Numbered from the stretch's first letter, positions 21,074 to 30,697 are shown. The stretch: DNA of 64,000 bases from Aplectana chamaeleonis (GCA_029168955.1 JAPDOI010000427.1:62001-126000); one strand, 5' to 3'. A program made the numbers and translations. Notes: a model not told the origin generated them from the letters alone.

Positions 21074-21495
21074 AATGTAACATCTGAGCCAGTATCCAGT
21101 TGAAACTCCAGTTTGTGCCCGTTGACCTCTACGTTGACGTACTGCCTTACCGCATTCACGTCAGCCTCAGCACTTCCTGCGAGAACTACTCGCCCGCAGC
21201 GCTTCTTGTGAGGTTTTCTTTCGGCCCTCGACTTGAATCTTTTACTGTATTGTGATGCTCTCTCACAATACTTCTCTTTGTGCCCTTTACATTTGCACGA
21301 GTTGCAAGTCCACACCTTGCTTCGGCACTCTCGACTTGTGTGACCAGTCCTACCACAGTTCCAGCATTCGATAACGCGGTCCTCCCTTTTTGGCTCGGTT
21401 TCAACTTTTCTCACTTCGTGTGAATCGCTTTCGATCATCTTTGACGTGTTCAACAACGTCACTATTCGATCACACTCTTTATACATCTCATGCAA
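20881..21495 (-). pseudogene. Gypsy nucleocapsid zinc knuckles and protease start
   Basis: Minus frame with two zinc knuckles, CWNCGRTGHTSREC and a degenerate CNSCKCKGHKEKYC, then a basic linker and the protease active site FQLDTGSDVT. The genuine Gypsy coding part ends at about 21089; below that the frame runs into the inserted LINE fragment. It is in register with the gag frame above it, separated by one TGA at 21505-21507. Confidence 0.85.
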
Positions 21496-21504
21496 GCTTG
21501 GTCT

Positions 21505-22176
21505 TCAATTTTCTTTTGCTTCCTTATCCAAGAAGGCAAGCAATCGCGGTCTAATTTCTCGATCTCTGTTGGATTTCAGACCGTAAATCCACAACAAAGA
21601 CTTCAAACCCTCTGTGTCTAGCTCACCGGAACTCGCGTATTCACACATTCCATTCACCCGACCGGTGTACTCCATGAAATCTTCCGAATCCCGTTTCTCT
21701 ATATTGAAACATTGGTGACGAGCTGTGAATACTGATTTCCTGACATCGAACATGTCCCTGAGAATTGCTATCATCTCGTTGTATTGAACATCGGATGGTA
21801 ATCTGGGAAGGATTCGTCGCTTGTACCGTTCAAACGCATCATTATCCAACTTCCCAATCAGTAATCTCGACCTCGCATCTTCTGCAAGAGGGGCACCATC
21901 TTTGAATATGATGTCCTCATGTCTGGCATACCACCGAGAGAAACACTGATCAGTCTCGGGATCAAACGCAAACATGGCTAACCGACTGTTCAACTCCGAT
22001 ATCAAAGTCGAAGGAGCTGATAACGATTCATTTTTCAGGTTCACCTCATTTTTCATGGTCATCATTTTAACCATCTCTTGCATCAGCGCGATTTGCTGAG
22101 CGTTCTGCTCAAGGAGCTTCTGAACTTCAGAGTCCATTACTCGCTCACAAGTACTGCTCAAGCGTCTCGAACGCAA
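21505..22176 (-). pseudogene. Gypsy gag
   Basis: A 223-codon frame; the likely start is the internal Met of MDSEVQKLLEQNAQQIALMQ. A coiled-coil-like N-terminus is followed by FDPETDQCFSRWYARHEDII and LIGKLDNDAFERYKRRILP, then MIAILRDMFDVRKSVFTARH, the Gypsy capsid signature region. It ends at an in-frame TGA just before the nucleocapsid. The stop may be a mutation or a readthrough site; nothing here distinguishes them. Confidence 0.8.
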
Positions 22177-22317
22177 GCTCTCTTAACTGTTTCTAAGCAC
22201 TTTGGCGTACAACCACCAATCGATCGTGTCAGCAAGTTTCCAGATTCAAGAGTCTGGCTGGCTTCTTGCTCCCTTATCGATCACCAATCGATCGATTTTT
22301 TTTACCTGATCGCCAAC

Positions 22318-22666
22318 TGTTGTGTTCTGTGGACACAATGTGGCGTACACCTTTATTGGGAAACAGTAGATGGCTACAACACGAGGCAGTGTACAGCAAC
22401 GGGTGAGGCCAGTCTTGTCCTGCTTGATGTCGACGTCGTCGATGGCGTGGCGTCGAGTCGGTGAGTAGTGCAGGAACGGTGGTCTTCAGTCGAGTCCAGG
22501 AGGCAGTCGAGTTGCTGGCGAGGCTCAGTGAAGTCGAAGACTGAACTGAGCACTGAGCACTAAGCATCACTAGAACAAAGTAGCGATATTTATAGGGCTT
22601 CAGGGCAATGATACCGATACGATGTGATACGTGCATATACTTGTGATACACGTCTATATCACAACA
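22318..22666 (-). repeat. 5' LTR of the Gypsy element
   Basis: About 349 bp, TGTTGTG...CACAACA. The minus strand continues GT then TGGCGATCAGG, the candidate primer-binding site. The tRNA was not identified. Confidence 0.9.
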
Positions 22667-22671
22667 GGATG

Positions 22672-22975
22672 AAACGTTCTAACGCGCCCTGTAGGAATTG
22701 CAATTCTGGAGGCATTGCATATGGTATAAACAATGAACTAGTCCTTCTCATGAACGGAGCAGGTAAGTGGATAGTAGGCTACCCGACTGAGTAACACCTC
22801 CTTAAACATGACCCAGTTAGCCTTACGATAGTTGGTGTACAATTTGCTACGCGAGCCAATGAAACGAGCCAGGTGACTAATGAGAGACAAATCCATTGAA
22901 GCACATATGGGTACATGATCGCTGGCCATAGCTATAGCAGTGGACCAGTGACAGGAAACAGCAAGAGAGGATGAT
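22672..22975 (-). pseudogene. LINE L2 endonuclease C-terminus (continuation beyond the Gypsy element)
   Basis: Reads MASDHVPICASMDLSLISHL (the endonuclease His motif), then YRKANWVMFKEVLL, then in a shifted frame the linker into TGRVRTF. It is the 5' remnant of copy L2. Its right edge abuts the GAA tail of L3 at about 22976-22993. Confidence 0.75.
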
Positions 22976-23013
22976 CTTCTTCTTCTTCTTTGCAGCCACT
23001 GGGAGGGATTTCG

Positions 23014-24027
23014 TCACAAGTTGAGAAACTGGGCGACCAGCACTGGATTCGTCCAATAGTCTATTGTACTGAGCGTTGTTGGCTTTTTCGGACAATCAAA
23101 TAGGTGTTTAGTGTCGTGGATTCGGTTTCCACAGTCCGGGCACACGTCAGGCTGTCGATCCTGGATTGTCGATCCTGTGCAGGTGAGACATAAGCAATGG
23201 AGAATGTCCGCAGCGCAACGAAGCGAGGATACACCTGACGCGCCTACCGAGCTCGGACTCGGTATCACATACCCTGGGCGGCACATCACCGAGGATAGGG
23301 TTGACGGCCGCTCTGGCGAGATGATCCCTCACAAACCGGGTGTGCTCCGCGCGTAAGAGACGAAGCCGCTCTTGATTCGAGTCGGTCCATCTCTGTACAT
23401 TCACTTTGATCGGAGCATCGGCAAACGGCACTCTGATCTCTCTCTCTCTCTCTCTCTCACGGGATTTAATAGTCTTCTCGACGGATGATTAGGTTGCTTA
23501 AGGACATTAATAAACATCTGCTGAGCCTGGAGCTGACAATGCTCCTTCACTGGCAAGATACGGGCCTCGGCGTGAAAATGCTCAATCAGTGAGCTCCTTG
23601 CACATCCAGTGGCTATTCGTAGTGCAGCGCACTGAATTCGCTGCATCTTAGTCCAGGAACTGTCCGACACGATGTGCTGCCAGACAGGTGCAGCATACTC
23701 CAATGCAGGCTGCAGAATAGCTCGATATGTCGTCAAGATTGTCTCTCTGCTGCCACCCCAGGACGTTCCTCCTAGAGCTCTCAACACATTAAGCTTTGCC
23801 TTGATACAGAGGATGATACAAAAATGACATCCGGAGAGGACGGCCTGCCCGTGGAAGGAAGGCGAGTGGGGGGCGTCCTCGTTACTGGCAACAAGATCAC
23901 AATCCTCAGCAAAAAGCTGAAGTAGTTCCTCTCTGTCATCAGAATCTAGAGAGGAGAACCACGATGTAGAGTGAGAGTTAAAATCGCCAGCCATGACAAC
24001 AGAAGACGATGGGAGGGCAGTGTGCAC
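23014..24027 (-). pseudogene. LINE L3 endonuclease-thumb fusion and C-terminus
   Basis: Frames 24027-23401, 23431-23147 and 23289-23014. They hold VVMAGDFNSHSTSWFSSLDS (endonuclease), the deletion junction, QRIQCAALRIATGCARSSL (thumb), PFADAPIKVNVQRWTDSNQE, and a C-terminal CPDCGNRIHDTKHLFDC CCHC ending VAQFLNL. Frameshifts lie near 23440 and 23160. Confidence 0.75.
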
Positions 24028-24270
24028 AGATTGCAGAATGGAGTGGGGTCGAACGAACTAGGGCACGAGAAGGTGAAAGGAATATAAACATTGACGATAT
24101 CTATAGGGCAACTTTGCAATACAACAGAAACACCTATACATTCTACAACATTTTCATGAGGGATAGGAATGAGGTGGGAGGGTATGGAAGATTTCACAAA
24201 CGTAGACACGCCACCACCATGGGATGTGCGGGGAAGGTGGTAAGACGTATAACCAGGAAGGCGGGGCAAG

Positions 24271-25772
24271 CAGGGTTGAGCAGGCTGTTGTGGCAATTTT
24301 CGGCGCGGCTACGACACCCCCCCAAATTTAAACTTTTTTTCCAAAAAATCCCCAAAATTTTACGACCCCCCCGAGGGGGCCCCTGGCAACAAATTTTTTT
24401 AAAAGTTTTACTTAGTGTCAAATTTTAAAGAAAAACGAAAATTGTTGTAATGATTTTCAGGATCTAGATACGTCGCGGCTGACGTGTGGACACGAAAGGG
24501 TCATGTATAGGCGCTTTTTTCCATTGGCGTGGAGTCTCTTCCAACATAAAAATAGAGCTACCTTCCTTACTGAGGAGTTCCGGGGTAGCTCTATTGGAGT
24601 TTTAGAGAAAAGGTCATGTAGTCTTGTAGTTATCATTTAAAAAATCATTTGAAAACACAATAAATGCGTTAAAAACAATTAATTTGCAAGCAAAACAAAG
24701 TGGATGAATTATAGAGAACACCCTAATACAAGAAAATAATGAAAAGACAAAAAAAATCGAGAAAATATGATGAAAATGAAAGAAAAAAGATTCAAAAATT
24801 TTACTTTCCCTCCAAGGTGAAAAATTGCGTTGGCTGCGCGCGGGTGCAAAGTCGTCTCATCAGAGCGCGTCTGCGCAGGGCTTTCTTAGGGAACTTAAGG
24901 GCTTAAGAAAACTCCCATTACGTCGCGATCGAGGAAACTCTAACTTTTTTGTTATCCTACGGTTCCCAGCAATTGATTATAATGCAAAAATAGCTCCTAA
25001 GACGGAGTTTCAAGTGAAAAAAATAGTTGTCACCTTTTCCAAAAATCCACATCTGGCGACATCGCAGGACACAACGGGATTCGGGTTTAGAAGGGAATAA
25101 CTCTGCGAAGGTAGAGAGTTATGCGGACATCAAAAACTTATATTATAGAGAATTTTATTTAGATTTCGAATCTTTTTTTAGATTTCAAAATTTTTTTATT
25201 TTCGACCGCCTTCATCCGTTGTCTCCTTTTTTTCGCGCCACGAAGTGCGAGATGATAGCGTATACGCCGGTTTTACTGTGTCTAAAAGTGATGTAGCGTT
25301 GTTAAACGTTGTATTAGAGTCTTTAATGTTTTTTTTTGAATAATGAAATCGTAAAATGTCCGTTCACTAACACATTCACATCGACCAACACTATTCTACT
25401 GCATTCAGGGCTAATTATGAACATTTAACGTGCTTCTGTGTGGATTTGGGGATGTATTTGATTAGCTTCAATGTACGCGGAACACATTGCAGAACGCTCC
25501 AGCGCGTTGCACTCTTGCGCTGCTAGACAAACTGGCTCACGTTTTAAACAGCTTCTCTGAAAATAATCTGCTTTTTTATTGTTGAAAATGCATACATCTC
25601 ACCCCGTCTGACTAATCCTACCTCATTTTACCTTACCAAGTCATTTGGAAAAAATCCTTTTTTTCTCCAAAAATTTTACGACCCCCCCCCCAAATTTTCA
25701 ATTTTTTTCCAAAAATTTCCGAAATTTTTACGACCCCACCGTTGTGGCGCGCCACAACCCTGCTCAACCCTG
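24271..25772. mobile_element. Nonautonomous hAT element 1
   Basis: Flanked by 8-bp GGGGCAAG (24263-24270 and 25773-25780). Inverted ends CAGGGTTGAGCAGG. 1502 bp, no transposase. C-runs sit inside both ends (CGACCCCCCCC). Its interior shares several blocks with hAT element 2 (59469-60607), for example TTTTACTTTCCCTCCAA, AACTCTGCGAAGGTAG or AACTCCGCGAAGGTAG, and AAAAGTGATGTAGCGTTG, so they are one family. 8-bp duplications with CAGGG tips are diagnostic of hAT. Confidence 0.88.
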
Positions 25773-25780
25773 GGGGCAAG

Positions 25781-26313
25781 GAAGATGATACACTAAGTTT
25801 TGTCTCCTGAAGGAGGATGACATCTAGAAGAAAGCGTTCAATGTACAATGTGAGTTCAGCTAGTTTGGCACGCAGGCCATTGATATTGAGTTGAAAAATG
25901 TCTAGACTATGAAGAGGAACACTAGGAGGAGAGTTAGAGCAAGAAGTACAACAATAAGCATCAGTGTAGTCATCATAGCTGGTTAACCCCGAACATTTGA
26001 GGTGTACCCAGCCGAGGCAACAACCGCACTGGACGCTTGCATGTTGAGCCGATAATCCACAATGACAACAGGGATATTGTGGATTCTTGCTGCGTGGGGT
26101 TCCTCTCAATGCCGGCTCGTAACAGTAGAATGCGAAGGAGTGCGGCAGCCAGCCATTCGCACTCCCATACAGAAAAAAACTCCTCGTGGAGTTGTTGATG
26201 CCCGTTTGATGAGTCTCCTTGATCTTGGCAGTCGACTCCACAGATCCACCACGCGTAGGTTGATCATCTCGGATCCATAAACGACGCCTAACAGAGCGGC
26301 GCCGCCTGGCCAA
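25781..26313 (-). pseudogene. LINE L3 N-terminus with damaged 2A-like motif
   Basis: One minus frame reads LLRILLLRAGIERNP (26096-26140) and then TQQ instead of GP. The other frame carries the zinc finger CCHCGLSAQHASVQCGCC and WVHLKCSGL, then FQLNINGLRAKLAELTLYIE and VILLQETKLSVSSSLP (endonuclease). Compared with L1, about five bases are missing right after the NP codons, which both removes the GP of the 2A and shifts the frame. The upstream leader is arginine-rich. Confidence 0.75.
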
Positions 26314-26714
26314 GCGGCAGCCGCGCCGCTGCCAGATTCTGTCCTGACCTAGTCTAATCGACCCGCCGCCCCGCCTCGCGGCGTCGCGTGATCAATAGGG
26401 CTGCACACTATGCTGCCGCGCCTTCGCCCGGTGAGACTCTAATCGGTCCCTAAGGAGAAATGCGAAGTCGGCCTTTCGTTTTGGCGAAGTCAAACAAAAG
26501 CTGCAGACACTTGATTGTCGGCATCGGCCTACACCGCTGGTAGGCCTTACTTTACAATTAGAAGAACTTTACGGCTCAAAATAGCCAGTAAGGAAAATTC
26601 AATAGAACACGGTAAGCCTTTCGATAAGCACAAACTTTTTTTTCGAACTGAACCCTGAGAAGGGCCAAAGTTCAAGGTAACGCAGTAAAAGCCGAATAGT
26701 ATGGAGAGGCTTAT
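26314..26714. other. Unassigned sequence, probably intron of the TOCA-like gene
   Basis: No SH3-like exon was found on the minus strand. The left part (26290-26420) is GC-rich with GGCGCCGC-type palindromes, as in nearby MITEs. Confidence 0.35.
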
Positions 26715-26876
26715 TCAAAACTGACCGATCGGTTGGTTACTCTGCAGCTGCGCGTCCTCCAAAAGATGTCGAAACTTATTTATCTGCTGGATAAGAGAGT
26801 CAATCTCTTTCTCGTATTGACTAAGTTGAGTATCGCAATCTGCAGGATTTCCCATTTTCGGATTGTCAGTGTAAAC
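26715..26876 (-). CDS. TOCA/CIP4-like F-BAR protein, exon with second half of the HR1 domain
   Basis: Acceptor TTGTTTTCAG ends at 26877. The exon reads VYTDNPKMGNPADCDTQLSQ, then YEKEIDSLIQQINKFRHLLE and DAQLQSNQPIG. This aligns with the HR1 domain of vertebrate FBP17/CIP4 (VYxxNPQMGDPAS...), which binds active Cdc42. It joins in phase 0 to the exon at 30247-30387. The frame stops at 26715; because family members continue to an SH3 domain, a donor at 26725 (GTCAGT) is more likely than a true terminus. Codons upstream of the acceptor are intronic. Certain as to family, unsure of the 3' edge. Confidence 0.85.
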   Translation of the reverse strand, partial: VYTDNPKMGNPADCDTQLSQYEKEIDSLIQQINKFRHLLEDAQLQSNQPIGQF

Positions 26877-27216
26877 CTGAAAACAAGCTGCACTCGAAGA
26901 CCTACAATCTAACTGATAGCATTTTCCGCAACGATTTTAGCTGTCTCTTCTTGCATGACTGTGACTTCATCCTTGAATGTAATACTTGATCCACCTTAAC
27001 TTCGCTGAACAATACAGAAATGGTCTTCCGATGAGTGGTCCTAGGGAATCAACTAGGGCTTCCTTGCCGTTGCGCGGAAAGATGCCTTTGCAAGCTGTAC
27101 TGATCACAAAATATCGGGACTTTCCCTCATGCAATATGCTCCCAGCCCTTTAACAGGACGTCATCGATTCAATTTCTTTTCAAAATGCTGTATTTCTCTC
27201 TATTACTCCACGGGTT

Positions 27217-27303
27217 TGTAGAGGGGTAGGATGAGATACGGTAGGAAGGGAACGAGGATAGTGATAGTGGAGACTATCTTAACCCCCGCCGTGAATAAAC
27301 GCG
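27217..27303 (+). repeat. LTR-like direct repeat, left copy
   Basis: Starts TGTAGAGGGGTAGGATGAGA and ends CCGCCGTGAATAAAC, matching 30067-30153. A TGGCGAGC motif 35 bp further on could be a primer-binding site. Together with the right copy this suggests an LTR retrotransposon whose interior was replaced by or filled with LINE L5. No target duplication was found, so this is tentative. Confidence 0.45.
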
Positions 27304-27349
27304 TTCATCCTCATTGTGCGTGTCTCGGTCATCGTCAACTGGCGAGCAA

Positions 27350-29463
27350 AATTAGAAAACCTCTTCCAGCTTTCCTTCAGTTTTTTTCCGGCCGTAGTGA
27401 GGGCCATTCGAATCACTCTGGAAGTGATAAGAGGGAAGGAAAGCTACTACTCTTGAACAAGTATCGCACAAAAATGAAGGACAACTATGACAGAGGTAAG
27501 AAGCACGGATACAAAGCTGCTTGTCTGCTCGGCAAACTATTTGCATCTGCGTCATCGCCTCGGGATAAGCAACACAGACGAACAATGCGAGCAATCAGGA
27601 AGCTCAGTCGACTGGATGTCCCCATTATCTCTCCCTCCGCCATCGACAAGGTCATCAAATCGATGAAAAATTCGCGTGCTGAGGGACCCGACGGGATTTC
27701 TGCTGTTCATCTCAAACATATTCCTGATCCCTATTACGAACTGCTCTCTGATCTTATTCGTTCGTCATTCATTCTGGTGTTATTCCGGCCCGCTGGAAAC
27801 AAGCTGTCGTCATCCCCATCGCCAAGTCAGGCAAGCCGCCGGATAAGGCTGCCTCCCACCGCCCCATTTCCCTCCTCTTCCACGTTGCCAAGCTTGCGGA
27901 GAGTCCCCAATCCGCTACTCTAAAGCAGCACAACAACCACCAGCATGGTTTCAAGAAGGAGCATTCCACAGTTACAGCCCTGACGTCAATCACCGCTCAC
28001 ATCATCGCTGGAATTAACGCAAGACCCCGGCTGGTAGAAGCCTCGTCGTTGCCATAGATCTTACGGCGGCTTTTGATAGCGTCAGTCTTCCGCTCCTCTC
28101 AAAATCCATTCTGGAATCGGACATGCCCAGTTGGTCTAAAAGGTGGATTAATAGTTTTATCAAGACCCCATCTATTCGGGTCAAGTTCGACGGACATCTG
28201 TCGTCTTCGATTACTCTGAAAGCCGATGTCCCTCAAGGCGGAGTGTTATCCCCTAGCCTATTTTCGTTATTTCTATCTGATATTCCTGTGCCACCAACTG
28301 GTCTTCATCTGTGCCTCAACGCTGATGGCATCACTATCGTAAGACTCAGTTATTGATCGAGCCACTGCTACCATGAATGACTACTTACGGACCCTGGCAG
28401 TGTATCTTAAATCAAAATCACTGACTGTCTCTGCCTCCAAATCAAGTGCTACACTATGTACAACGGCTACTATTGAACATCGGCTTCATCCCAAAGTCAT
28501 GTGGGATGGCCACGAGCTGCCACTGTCCAAGCATCCTCGACTATTGGGAGTTTTCCTGGACCCCTCTTCACGATTTCGTGAGAATACGCGTATACGAGCT
28601 GCCTCTGCCAACTCGCGCAACAACATCCTTCGCGCCTTAGCTGAAACCTCGTGGGGCAGCACGAAGGAAGTACTACGTACGACTTATAGAGCCATGGTCC
28701 AGCCGGTCATGGAATATGGCGCCCCTATTTGGACCCGACATCTCTCTGAATCCTCTTGGTGCAAGTTGCAGAGAGCATAGAATACTGCCCTCAGGCTTAT
28801 TACTGGATGTCACAAGTCGACGCCAATTCCGCATCTTCATCAAGAAACCGGCCTACTCCCTGTAAAACAGCACTGCTTACTCCAGTCTCAGCAGTTTCTC
28901 ATAAGTATTGTCAAGAGCCCGACCCATCCAAACTACCATCTTCTGTCGTCCAGCCCAAAACCAAGAAACATACGCACGCCGCTCAATGCTTCCTTGTCTG
29001 ATGTCGATAAACAACGCTGGGCTACATCCGAGCTCTCCCGCAGAAGACTCCAGATGGTGGAGCATACGCGCTTTGTGGCAGAGTACCTGTCTGATGCTCA
29101 GCCCAACTCAATTTATGGCGGCGTACCCCCACGAGTCGACGACAGCGAAGCCGATCTACCAAGACGCACCCGAACAATCCTCGCTGGTCTGCGATGCGGC
29201 CACTCCACATATCTAAAGGCCTACGCTCATCAGATTGATCAGTCAGTCCCTGATAGATACCCTGATTGTGAATGTGCTGATAGATCATCGAATTCATCAG
29301 TCAGCCCCTGATAGATGCCCTGATTGTGAATGTGCTGGACATGATTTATTGCATCTATTTTCATGTCCGGCCAGACCTACAATGTTATCTGCTCGAGATC
29401 TATGGTACAAGCCGTGTGAAGTGGCTAGCTTCCTACGCCTTTGATGCGATGCTCTGTTCATGG
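27350..29463 (+). mobile_element. 2A-family LINE copy L5, RT to tail
   Basis: 5'-truncated plus-strand copy starting in the linker (LGKLFASASSPRDKQ, matching LGKHFASATSRRD of L2). It carries the RT with multiple frameshifts, the thumb and the C-terminus, and ends at the GAA tract. The catalytic YADD is replaced by NADG at 28318-28329. A stop follows WCKLQRA near 28780. About 50 bp encoding QSVPDRYPDCECA is duplicated in tandem (about 29237-29338). Confidence 0.85.
28123..28780 (+). pseudogene. LINE L5 RT palm and thumb with mutated active site
   Basis: Two frames: PSWSKRWINSFIKTPSIRV, DVPQGGVLSPSLFSLFL, then LCLNADGITI in place of LCLYADDITI; and LKSKSLTVSASKSSATLCTT, HELPLSKHPRLLGVFLDPS and ALAETSWGSTKEVLRTTYRA. 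Loss of two of the four YADD residues abolishes metal binding. The downstream C-terminus (28994-29444) keeps PPRVDDSEADLPRRTR and CPDCECAGHDLLHLFSC. Confidence 0.8.
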
Positions 29464-29892
29464 CTGAGAAGAAGAAGAAGAAGAAGAAGAAGAAGAAGAA
29501 GAAGAAGAAGAAGAAGAAGAAGAAGAAGAAGAAGAAGAAGAAGAAGAAGAAGAAGAAGAAGAAGAAGAAGAAGAAGAAGAAGAAGAAGAAGAAGAAGAAG
29601 AAGAAGAAGAAGAAGAAGAAGAAGAAGAAGAAGAAGAAGAAGAAGAAGAAGAAGAAGAAGAAGGAGAAGAAGAAGAAGAAGAAGAAGAAGAAGAAGAAGA
29701 AGAAGAAGAAGAAGAAGGAGAAGAAGAAGAAGAAGAAGAAGAAAGAAGAAGAAGAAGAAAGAAGAAGAAGAAGAAGAAGAAGAAGGAGATAGAGGAGAAG
29801 GAGGAGAAGGAGAAGGAGAAGGAGAAGGAGAAGGAGAAGGAGAAGGAGAAGGAGAAGAAGAAGAAGAAGAAGAAGAAGGAGAAGAAGAAGAG
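29464..29892 (+). repeat. Long GAA/TTC microsatellite at the LINE L5 tail
   Basis: About 430 bp of GAA repeats with GGA interruptions towards the right (from about 29663, denser after 29785). It begins directly at the LINE end GGCTGAGAAGAAG, so it grew from the LINE's GAA tail. The tract is purine-only on the plus strand; on the sense strand of the host gene it is TTC within an intron. All long poly-E, poly-K, poly-R, poly-L and poly-F frames here are artefacts of the repeat. Confidence 0.95.
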
Positions 29893-29899
29893 CGAGTAA

Positions 29900-30066
29900 A
29901 TGGGAGGAGGTAGCGAAATGCGAACCTCCCAAGTTTTGAGGTAGTAGTCGAGGATGTAGGAAGCGAAACTCCACTAGTAGGGGACGAGTTATGAAAAAGG
30001 CCTGATCCCAAAACTTCTACAACCCCTTAGAAATTCGTGAGTGACCACATGGTCACTAAAGGGGGA
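29900..30066 (+). other. Possible 3' internal end of an LTR element with polypurine tract
   Basis: The stretch includes GGAAGCGAAACTCCACTAGT and ends AAAGGGGGA directly before the TGTAGAGG repeat at 30067. A purine run next to a TG-starting direct repeat is what a 3' LTR junction looks like. No coding sequence remains. Confidence 0.4.
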
Positions 30067-30153
30067 TGTAGAGGGGTAGGATGAGGTACGGTAGGAAGGG
30101 GATAAGGCTAGAGATAACAAAGACAGTATCAACCCCCCGCCGTGAATAAACAC
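30067..30153 (+). repeat. LTR-like direct repeat, right copy
   Basis: TGTAGAGGGGTAGGATGAGG through CCGCCGTGAATAAACACA, about 85 percent identical to 27217-27303. It contains an AATAAA-type signal. The copies diverge immediately after AATAAAC. Confidence 0.45.
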
Positions 30154-30246
30154 AAAAAAAAACTAGGTGAAAAGGCTTTCGCGGAAGATGCCTCAAAGGC
30201 TTTCTGTGAACAGCGAACGGAACACCAAATTTATAACGAAGCGAAC

Positions 30247-30387
30247 CTGTTTCATTTTCGCTAGACCATCCTTACTTTGCTGAATCTTTTCCCTTTCCTT
30301 TTCCAACTCGCCGATCTTCCCTTGAAGTCTTCGAATTCGTTGTTGAGGGGGGAGCTGTCCATAATCGCCGCTCGAGTCTGCCTGATA
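30247..30387 (-). CDS. TOCA/CIP4-like F-BAR protein, exon with first half of the HR1 domain
   Basis: Exactly 141 bp (47 codons), phase 0 at both ends, acceptor TTATTCAG and donor CAG/GTTCGC. It reads YQADSSGDYGQLPPQQRIRR, LQGKIGELEKEREKIQQSKD and GLAKMKQ. In vertebrate homologues the same region is LPPEQRRKKLQQKVDELNKE followed by a KMKDVY junction, so domain order and spacing agree. HR1 is the coiled coil that contacts Cdc42-GTP. It is preceded by a 14.3-kb intron and followed by a 3.4-kb one. C. elegans has two such genes (toca-1, toca-2); which one this matches was not resolved. Confidence 0.9.
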
Positions 30388-30697
30388 CTGAATAAATCAC
30401 ACAGATATAGTTCCAAACAGGGGGTCCCGTTCTCACTACCATTTTGATTTTTTTCGTAATTTTCGAGCCACTCCGTTCCGTTTTTTTTAGTTGGAAAGCA
30501 GAACAAAATAGTACTGAGTCTAATAAGGACGCGCTCGAAAACACACTTCTTATTTTCCACAAGAGATTGGACTCCAAAATGAGCTTATCTAGCAGATATC
30601 GGAATTGCTGAACATGCGGCGGGTACGAGTCCTCATAAAATCAAATAACTCACTAGAAAAACCCGACGCGGAAAAGTGCGTCACATCCGTGTACACC

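Larger units (their letters stand above)
15812..22666 (-). mobile_element. Gypsy-type LTR retrotransposon with two nested insertions
   Basis: Flanked by GGATG at 15807-15811 and 22667-22671. LTRs at 15812-16171 and 22318-22666 begin TGTTGTG and end CACAACA. A polypurine tract (AAAAGGGGAGG, minus strand) precedes the 3' LTR, and a primer-binding site starting TGGCGATCAGG follows the 5' LTR. The order gag, zinc knuckles, protease, RT, RNase H, integrase is that of Ty3/Gypsy. The element is dead: a LINE fragment sits in the protease (19885-21073), a MITE in the integrase (16963-17444), and there are several stops and frameshifts. The LTRs differ by a handful of substitutions and two small indels, so it is not recent. 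Confidence 0.92.
22976..26313 (-). mobile_element. 2A-family LINE copy L3, internally deleted and split by a hAT element
   Basis: Minus-strand LINE from 26313 to the GAA tail at 22976-22993, interrupted by the hAT element 24271-25772. Excising the hAT and one GGGGCAAG joins VSSSLP to RLPGYT in frame. The whole RT palm is missing: endonuclease residues ending HGQAVLSGCHF (about 23820) are followed directly by the RT thumb KAKLNVLRALGGTSWGGSRE. A CT expansion (23438-23458) encodes RERERE. It cannot reverse transcribe but keeps both ends. Confidence 0.85.
26877..30246 (-). other. 3.4-kb intron of the TOCA-like gene
   Basis: Bounded by donor CAG/GTTCGC at 30246 and acceptor TTTTCAG at 26877. It holds LINE copy L5 in the opposite orientation, its long GAA tract, and remnants of an LTR element at both sides. 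The parts not covered by these (26880-27210 and 30154-30240) have no recognisable features. Confidence 0.8.

Noticed and set aside
26934..26995. Possible exon FKDEVTVMQEETAKIVAENA upstream of the HR1 exon
   Set aside because: Its only usable donor leaves phase 1, which would create a stop in the next exon; the exon at 30247-30387 fits in phase and in alignment.
29297..30011. Long frames of poly-L, poly-F, poly-K, poly-R and poly-E
   Set aside because: They are the six readings of the GAA/TTC microsatellite; no unique sequence supports a protein.
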